This document shows positions 60,801-64,000 of a stretch of 64,000 nt of DNA, one piece after another. Location of the stretch: assembly GCF_021869535.1 (NCBI RefSeq), contig NW_026262712.1, positions 70,216,100 to 70,280,099 of the forward strand. The letters are read 5' to 3'. The stretch is from Mytilus californianus (Eukaryota > Mollusca > Bivalvia > Mytilida > Mytilidae). The position numbers were made by a program, and so were the translations under genes. The number at the start of each line of letters is the position of its first letter. Within the stretch, counting starts at the first letter, position 1. The notes beneath the pieces are model-generated. The model searched no databases, was not told where the DNA came from, and was given only the letters and a program-made list of their open reading frames with translations.

Positions 60801-63011
60801 CGGCACTTTTTTACATCGGTTATTAGATGTACCGCAACTGTTTCCAATAAGTGTTTACATCGGTTATCAGATGTACCCGCTGCCAATTTCTAGTACTAGT
60901 TTACGGATTTATTATAAACAAACCGAAGCGGCGATTTACACGTGGCCTACTAAATTTGTTCATAGAGCCATCCCTGGCAAACAATCGGCCATTGAACCCT
61001 TCAATGGAGCAAACAAATACTGTAACAGCTGAGAAAGCGATTCAGATGATGAAATGGATAGTGAAGATGACTTTAAATAAGAACAATCAGAAGACCTGAA
61101 CTGGTCCTTCATTGTTAATTTGCCTGTGGGTGCGAAGAATCAAACTAATATTAATAAAGTTATTTTTCAATAAAATATGTTATTAATTTTATTTCAAGAT
61201 AAAATTGACAGATTTTGTAGGACTGGCTAAAATTTTGTAGGACTGACAAATAATCATGCTTTGTCGGTCCCATGACCGACGGGTCGAAATAAGTTTTCGC
61301 GAACTCTGACTAGGTAGCAGTCTCATTGGGGTTTTATATTTTCAATTGAATTAATAAAACTATAAGAAAAATATAGAACCGTGTCTCAATTTATATGTGG
61401 TCTACTCTAAGTCACAAAGACATTGATATTTACAAACATTTTCTAGTCTGAAATTGTAAGGTCTTCTAGTCATGCATATTACGTTATACAGTATGTTGTT
61501 TTAGTATCAATAAAGTTCAATTTGTTGTTTTTCTGTGTTTTCCTGTGTGTTAGATATATTTCAGGGATTTTCTCTAAAAAAAAAAAAAAAAAGAAGCCTA
61601 CCTACCTACCCACTTCCAAAATGGTGGGTAGGGTAAGGGGAAACAAAGATATTTTTAATTGCGGCCTTAGCGACGTCATTACCTCCCCTGTATCGTATGC
61701 CCTTAACAAGTTACTTAACAAGTTACTTATAATACTTATAATACTGAATTAGCAATGAAAAATAGTTCAATTACATATCTTAATAAATATATCATCATAC
61801 AATACCATAAGCTGCAATAGCATTAGTTATATACATGTAAGCATAGATCTATACATATAAAATCATATCATTTTACAATTCAAATGATTCCCATCAACAT
61901 TTATATGTTCGTGTTTATAATTGAAGCTGTTAAAAAATATACGCCATACTAAAAGATAGAACATACATATGAACACTCTGATAAGGAGTAGTGCAGTCAT
62001 CAACACAAGCAGATATTTATTAAATGCAGTTTTGTTCTGGACAGTAGTTTAAGTTACACATCAATTATGCCAATAGATGTGATCTAACGAAACATTCCTT
62101 AATTATCAATGAAAGATAATGTGCAAGGTTTCCAATCATAAGAACAGAAAGGGCCAGATACCATCATTTAAGAAAACATTAGCTTTTGGACAAAATAAGC
62201 TGTAAAACAGTAATATGTCTCCCCTTTTTGTTATTTTGATAATGCAAATGTTAAAATTAAAATAGCAATACTTTAATGTAAGTTATGCAAATATTCAAAG
62301 TCAATGAACCATGACTGAAGGTACATGGCTAACCAATCTCCATGGAAATGAGATGTGTGAATGCTAATACAACTGCATACCAAATACCATTGACTTATCA
62401 AAAGTCGTTCATGTTAAACAAATCTAAACACAAACATTAACTTGTAAACTATGTAAACATTTAAAAGTCAATGAACCATGATGAGGGGGTGGGGCTATAT
62501 AATCTCCATGAAAATGAGACTTGCAAATACCAATTATCATTGACTTAACATTAGTGGTTCATCTTAAACTGATCTAATCACAAACTAATACATGTAAACT
62601 AAGCAGAAGTTTCAAAGTCAATAGACCATGACTGAGGGGGCGGGGCACAAAATCTCCATAGAAATAAGATATGCCAATGCTTATACAATAGCATACCAAA
62701 TATCATTGACCTACCACTAGTGGTTCCCCATAAACCGACCTAATCACAAACTAATACATGTAAACAAAGCAAAAGTTTCAAAGTCAATAGACCATGACTG
62801 AGGGGGCAGGGCCAAATAATCTGCCGGAAACAGCATACCTATGTCTCGCTTTTTGACTTTGTCAAGGCGAGACAAAAATGGTTACCTTCTTGGTTTTCCC
62901 ATAAGTCTTCTGATCTTACACCATTCCACTCTCTTCATTTTGTGGCTTTTTAATTGTGGAAATGTTTCCTTTAAACAAATACAGAAGTCATTCTCTGCCA
63001 GAAACAATGGT
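42774..63011 (-). CDS. LIN9: LIN9, MuvB/DREAM complex scaffold (3' eleven exons)
   Basis: Eleven minus-strand exons (listed separately) join in frame to about 412 codons ending with TGA at 42774-42776. LIN9 is the core of the nuclear MuvB module (LIN9, LIN37, LIN52, LIN54, RBBP4). With p107/p130-E2F-DP it forms the repressor DREAM in quiescence. With B-MYB and FOXM1 it activates G2/M genes. The first two exons here encode the DIRP domain signature (KRVEWCKIRRLMGKPRR, ERNALETRRNKIRLLQQRK). Next come the Tudor-like DGLFTGVVDALDTVSNSYR and GLGTHTIPDYEVLS-type segments, then the C-terminal helices that bind LIN52 and MYB in vertebrates (FKNNVEIHINHIQSGLSQMG, NLHAFAA). About 130 N-terminal residues lie right of the window. 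All junctions are GT-AG and in phase. Convergent with CTR9. Confidence 0.96.
43290..43384 (-). CDS. LIN9: LIN9 exon (C-terminal helix)
   Basis: Encodes TFSETEFNSFEFKSLQDTLL and DIKGKLDGNSIK. Donor GTGAGT. Confidence 0.94.
43765..44669. mobile_element. 905-bp TIR element flanked by TA
   Basis: Ends are CCGTAGAAAGGCTTGTATAG (left) and its exact complement (right), continuing GT/CCGC. TA flanks both sides (43763-43764, 44670-44671). Subterminal 'TAGTCCGCACCCC' occurs in both halves in inverted orientation. TA target and TIR type suggest a Tc1/mariner or pogo-like non-autonomous element. No transposase ORF. Sits in a LIN9 intron. Confidence 0.75.
45054..45137 (-). CDS. LIN9: LIN9 exon
   Basis: Encodes NMFHSKKTKNHKVIDLISSL and TSLMLQVQ (vertebrate 'NLTDLISRLTAILLQIK'). 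Donor GTAAGT. Confidence 0.94.
45387..45560. mobile_element. MITE-like repeat, copy 2
   Basis: Termini CTGCGGATTCATATATT and AATAATGAATCCAGGG are an imperfect inverted pair. Related to 35585-35775. Confidence 0.55.
45668..45766 (-). CDS. LIN9: LIN9 exon
   Basis: 33 codons LAPEQGLTPFDQPSEIRKRC DEQAEEMVDRISQ, matching vertebrate 'LAPDQGLQPADQPTDMRRRC'. Acceptor GTCTTTCAG. Confidence 0.95.
46501..46626 (-). CDS. LIN9: LIN9 exon (coiled-coil)
   Basis: 42 codons from KSFQQPLSQDFQQKYANIVL through ELNEYLIGVQHYCQE. Donor GTGAGA. The 5' end contains several in-frame CAGs (after 46626) that could act as alternative acceptors removing a few residues. Confidence 0.93.
46693..46891. mobile_element. MITE related to 5437-5643
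   Basis: Termini ATAAATTCAGAAATGATTG and ATTTCTGAATTTACAGTA. The interior shares 'CAGAATGCAAGTTCTTATTA' with the 5437 copy. Target duplication not clear. Confidence 0.5.
46990..47115 (-). mobile_element. F4-family Helitron-like fragment (3' end)
   Basis: Minus-strand 3' end GCGGGGGTATCATCAGTGAG (about 47011-47030) follows core sequence shared with 53222-53320 ('AGGAAGTTGTTGAGTGATGA', 'TATAGCTGACTTATATAAAC'). 5' end missing. Confidence 0.5.
47385..47645 (+). repeat. Dispersed retroposon-like repeat
   Basis: Block with 'ATACGCCAGACGTGTGTTTC', 'GACTCATCAGTGACG' and 'GTTGTGCCAAATACGGCTAA'. It ends in GGCAATCATAACACATCTCC TTATTTATATA, the same tail as the retroposon at 49950-50560. From memory this looks like a common mussel repeat. 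No intact ORF. Confidence 0.5.
47835..49431 (-). mobile_element. F3-family Helitron-like element, near complete
   Basis: On the minus strand the 5' hairpin TATACGACC...GGTCGTATA lies at 49431-49398, followed by a GTCGTC patch. About seven ~160-bp units follow ('GGGGGTAATTGCC', 'AGTTTCATGACAATAACTTG' in minus sense). The 3' end has GCGGTCGTATCAAGCTGCG with its stem-loop (about 47868-47840). No ORF. Sense to LIN9. Confidence 0.7.
49455..49610 (-). mobile_element. F3-family solo 3' end
   Basis: Minus-strand 'TGTATCCAGCTGCGCTCAGC' with preceding body sequence. It lies about 25 bp upstream of the complete F3 copy, as if two elements sat head-to-tail. A short remnant of the 36-bp minisatellite (TTGTGCAATAC) follows near 49690. 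Confidence 0.55.
49950..50560 (+). mobile_element. Retroposon, SINE/LINE-3'-end type
   Basis: Contains 'CCCAAGTCAGCAGCCTATAA', 'GTGCGGTATGGGCTTTGCTC' and 'GAGTTGTCTCATTGGCAATC', then ATACCACATCTTC and a T-rich tail. Same family as 33717-34376 in opposite orientation. The 64-residue minus ORF inside is a repeat artefact. Confidence 0.6.
50720..50765 (+). repeat. Retroposon 3' tail fragment
   Basis: 'ATCATACCACATCTCCTTAT' followed by TTTTATATG. Same tail as the neighbouring retroposon, preceded by a diverged body (50630-50720). Confidence 0.45.
50935..52584 (-). pseudogene. Decayed THAP + DDE_Tnp_4 transposase
   Basis: A THAP zinc-finger start, MPNTCCCVPGCHLRGGHAFP ...RRKSWINSM, lies at 52584-52400 on the minus strand. 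It then needs a frame change (near the GGCCC around 52484) to continue as WSPSQSAVVCKARF, where the usual final zinc-ligand His is replaced. A splice-like acceptor near 51810 leads to RKPTIQRLKSTAIPSLFSW. Further pieces are METGDTAMHFYTGL-type helix (51515-51291), the catalytic-strand segment TTWIIIDSTDYPVIKPKAPR (51250-51029), and TLKILECSTPGGLVNYVS in another frame. The order THAP then DDE fits ISL2EU/Harbinger-related transposases. Stops and frameshifts make it non-functional. It sits in a LIN9 intron, sense to the gene. Confidence 0.7.
52590..53139. other. LIN9 intron, nothing identified
   Basis: Unique-looking AT-rich sequence. No TIR matching the other end of the transposase pseudogene was found. 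Confidence 0.4.
53140..53450 (-). mobile_element. F4-family Helitron-like element (5' end)
   Basis: Minus-strand 5' hairpin TATACCCCC/GGGGGTATA (53449-53421) is followed by a TCCGTCCGTCCG-type patch (53375-53405) and core shared with 46990-47115. The ORF with repeated 'VRPSVGPSVRP' is a translation of the GGAC microsatellite, not a protein. Sense to LIN9. Confidence 0.6.
54077..54157 (-). CDS. LIN9: LIN9 exon
   Basis: 27 codons TKLSKLLTIKKQWIQELKDM NTQAEKT, equal to vertebrate 'TRLSKILMIKKEHIKKLREMN'. Acceptor CAATTTTCAG, donor GTAAGT. Confidence 0.95.
54876..54977 (-). CDS. LIN9: LIN9 exon
   Basis: 34 codons DNDPLLSGSPFKGRLMSLEG GTYGGFPIKFLVQV. Acceptor TTTTACAG, donor GTAAGT. Confidence 0.95.
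54978..56075. other. LIN9 intron, no repeats recognised
   Basis: About 1.1 kb of AT-rich intron. The short ORFs show no family resemblance. Confidence 0.5.
56076..56201 (-). CDS. LIN9: LIN9 exon
   Basis: 42 codons from SNDPDETIPLSAFQQKHRPR to SLGSPNPDL. Acceptor TATTTTCAG, donor GTGAGT. Confidence 0.94.
56739..56872 (-). CDS. LIN9: LIN9 exon (Tudor-like segment)
   Basis: Encodes RLRKPQDGLFTGVVDALDTV and SNSYRITFDRPGLGTHSIPD, ending YEVL. Acceptor TTTTTTCAG, donor GTAGGT. Confidence 0.95.
57272..57429 (-). CDS. LIN9: LIN9 exon (DIRP end)
   Basis: Encodes RCSPAFFDEERNALETRRNK, IRLLQQRK and NEIPMHLVIGTKVT. The M at the upstream edge of the longest ORF (57443) is intronic. The true exon begins at the CTTTCAG acceptor. 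Confidence 0.95.
57430..57951. other. LIN9 intron, nothing identified
   Basis: AT-rich sequence between the exon and the F5 element. Confidence 0.4.
57952..59061 (-). mobile_element. F5-family Helitron-like element (copy 2)
   Basis: The 3' end (minus) has CAGGTGAGCGATTC and the AGGCTCTTGAGAGCCT hairpin (57967-57952). The 5' end has TAGCTATGTGAGC and a GTCCGTCGTCTGTCG patch (about 59061-59015). The core is one 500-bp unit repeated twice (57997-58496 and 58497-58996), with 'GGGCAATAACTCCTTTAGGG' and 'TTAGCCATGGCGGCCATG'. The unit is different from the 166-bp core of the 36001 copy although the ends are shared. Sense to LIN9. Confidence 0.7.
59860..60042 (-). pseudogene. Possible Penelope-like retroelement fragment
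   Basis: KNIIMKHWHLISQNPECVTI followed by F, then PIIAYKRHKNLQELL, resembles the conserved 'KHW.LL..DP...IF..PP..AYKR..NLRDLL' block that precedes the GIY-YIG domain in some Penelope-type reverse transcriptases. The block is from memory. No other RT motif was found nearby, and the frame stops at once. Confidence 0.4.
60677..61308. mobile_element. 632-bp TIR element nested in the Harbinger-like unit
   Basis: Perfect 15-bp termini CAGAGTTCGCGAAAA (60677-60691) and its complement (61294-61308), with a 6-bp target duplication ACTAGG on both sides (60671-60676, 61309-61314). Subterminal 'GTCGGTCC' repeats occur at both ends. A 113-codon ORF (60691-61032) starts inside the left TIR and has no known homology that I recognise. 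Confidence 0.75.
61670..62192. other. LIN9 intron, nothing identified
   Basis: AT-rich, no structure noted. Confidence 0.4.
62193..62877 (-). mobile_element. F1-family Helitron-like element (copy d)
   Basis: On the minus strand: 5' hairpin GTCTCGCCTTGAC...GTCAAAAAGCGAGAC (62873-62843), about four ~160-170-bp units ('CTAGTGGTAGGTCAATGATA'), then GGGGAGACAT (62224-62215) and the CTGTTTTACAG hairpin (62210-62200). Its 5' end lies 8-9 bp from the splice donor of the adjacent LIN9 exon. Sense to LIN9. Confidence 0.7.
62886..63011 (-). CDS. LIN9: LIN9 exon (DIRP core)
   Basis: Acceptor TTCATTTGTAG, donor GTAACC. Encodes PLFLAENDFCICLKETFPQL, KSHKMKRVEWCKIRRLMGKP and RR. It enters with one base from an upstream exon that is beyond the window. 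This is the most conserved LIN9 stretch. Confidence 0.95.
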
Positions 63012-63097
63012 CTACAAATGAAAGAATAAGAGCATTAAACTGTGCAAGATATACAAGTCTGGAAGTATCTGTTATTGTCAATTGATAATTTGACTCA

Positions 63098-63180
63098 GGC
63101 CAACCTTAAAAATATGTTTGTTTGCAGTTTTCCGACTGTACATTCAGACTAAAGGGTCGGTAGGTAGGAAAAATATTTTA
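63098..63180 (+). repeat. Harbinger-like TIR fragment
   Basis: GGCCAACCTTAAAAATATG followed by TTTGTTTGCAGTTTTCCGAC resembles the left end of the 59270 element. 'GGGTCGGTAGGTAGG' follows. No second end found in the window. Confidence 0.45.
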
Positions 63181-64000
63181 TTCTATCAACCAAAATAAGG
63201 TTTAAACAAGCAGTTACACAAACCAAGTTTCTCATGGAGAAAAAACATTTTAAAACAACAAACACTGAAAACCAATATGAAATGAACAGGCATTTTCAGA
63301 TTAAAAACTTTTAAATCAAACTGAAACTATAACATAGTGTCATTATTTAATATAAGACATAAAAATATGGTATTATTAAATACTGGAACACTTATAAACA
63401 AGGAATGACTAGAATTATTTTAAAGAAATATATTCCATGACAAATATGCTTCTTGACTAGAATGCTTTCATGAGTAAAGTATTTTCATCAGAAGAATGTA
63501 GATATTGAAGCTTTATAAACACCTGCCCAGATTCTTGTCTATGAGTGTCCTCAATAAAAAAAATCAACCATTGAATCTTCCTCAATTGAACAAAAAAGGC
63601 AACTTAAAAAAAATTATATAATCATCTGACTGTTTTCAAATTTCTAACAATATTTAATTATACATGTAATAAGGTTATATTTTGAAAGATATGTTGATGC
63701 CAGGCTTCATTGAAACCAAATAATTCTTAGACTTCGTGGGGGAATTCATAGCACCCCTTTAAAAGTAAATGCTGAAATGTTTTGACTGCATAAAAAAATT
63801 TGGCAGCACAGCTCCTAAGGACATGTTTCAATTCAATTCACACAGTTTGGGTATATCTAATATCGTAAAAGAGAGAATAATTGCAATTAGTGGGGCAACC
63901 CCCCTTATCCTAAAGGAGCATACTCATTGCAAGTGAAGATAGATTTAATATACTAAGTGAAAGTATATTTATTTTTTCAAGTAAACCATTCATTTTCTGT
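63181..64000. other. LIN9 intron, nothing identified
   Basis: AT-rich. No upstream LIN9 exon was found before the window ends. Confidence 0.4.

Larger units (their letters stand above)
59270..61666. mobile_element. 2.4-kb TIR element flanked by TTA (Harbinger-like)
   Basis: Ends match over about 45 bp with mismatches: left GGCCAAAATTAAAATTAAG then TTTGTTTCCCCTTACCC; right is the complement of GGCCGCAATTAAAAATATC then TTTGTTTCCCCTTACCC. TTA flanks both sides (59267-59269, 61667-61669), as in PIF/Harbinger elements. Contains a nested 632-bp element and a possible Penelope-like fragment but no intact transposase. A related solo end lies at 63098. Confidence 0.65.

Noticed and set aside
60691..61032. 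113-residue ORF as a gene
   Set aside because: Starts inside the terminal inverted repeat of a 632-bp element, with no recognisable domain. A chance ORF or a captured fragment is more likely.

Overview
This is an AT-rich animal genomic window. Its interrupted genes with GT-AG introns, both recognisable genes, and its load of hairpin-ended, tandem-core transposable elements all fit a bivalve mollusc, most likely a mussel of the Mytilus group. The species is an inference. There are no bacterial genes, rRNAs, tRNAs or CRISPR arrays that I can support.

Two conserved nuclear genes converge. CTR9 (+ strand, nine 3'-terminal exons, 6499-32085) encodes the TPR scaffold of the PAF1 elongation complex. 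Its last exon carries an unusually strong Arg-Ser repeat tail. LIN9 (- strand, eleven exons, 63011 down to 42774) encodes the MuvB/DREAM cell-cycle scaffold, with a DIRP domain. The 5' exons of both lie outside the window. An open reading frame of about 250 codons runs off the left edge on the - strand (1-755). I do not recognise its product. The two genes leave about 10.7 kb of intergenic DNA (32086-42773).

Most of the rest is mobile or repetitive DNA. At least five families share one layout. The 5' end is a hairpin. A GTC-, CGG- or GACG-rich patch follows. The core usually has tandem repeats of about 150-190 bp. The 3' end repeats the distal arm of the 5' hairpin and then forms a second hairpin. 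This matches non-autonomous Helitron2/HINE elements with asymmetric terminal inverted repeats. I call the families F1 (CGAGACA arm), F2 (GGGGGCAT), F3 (GGTCGTAT), F4 (GGGGGTAT) and F5 (AGGTGAGC). Every such element inside an intron lies in the sense orientation of its host gene: + in CTR9, - in LIN9. One F1 insertion at 21060-22461 has its own empty-site control in the surrounding repeat array.

Region by region. 1-6498: unknown - strand ORF, then CTR9 intron with a small MITE. 6499-12269: CTR9 exons plus an F1 element with a TTAA-flanked MITE nested in it. 12270-24113: one 11.8-kb CTR9 intron made almost wholly of F3 and F1 repeats, including a near-identical 2.56-2.58 kb tandem duplication. 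24114-32085: CTR9 coiled-coil and acidic/basic tail exons, with F2 and F1 elements between them. 32086-42773: intergenic, with a roughly 16-copy 166-bp tandem array (F5) and a long foldback repeat. 42774-63011: LIN9, whose introns hold a TA-flanked 905-bp TIR element, an F3 array, a retroposon, a decayed THAP-DDE transposase, F4, F5 and F1 elements, and a TTA-flanked 2.4-kb TIR element with a second TIR element nested inside.
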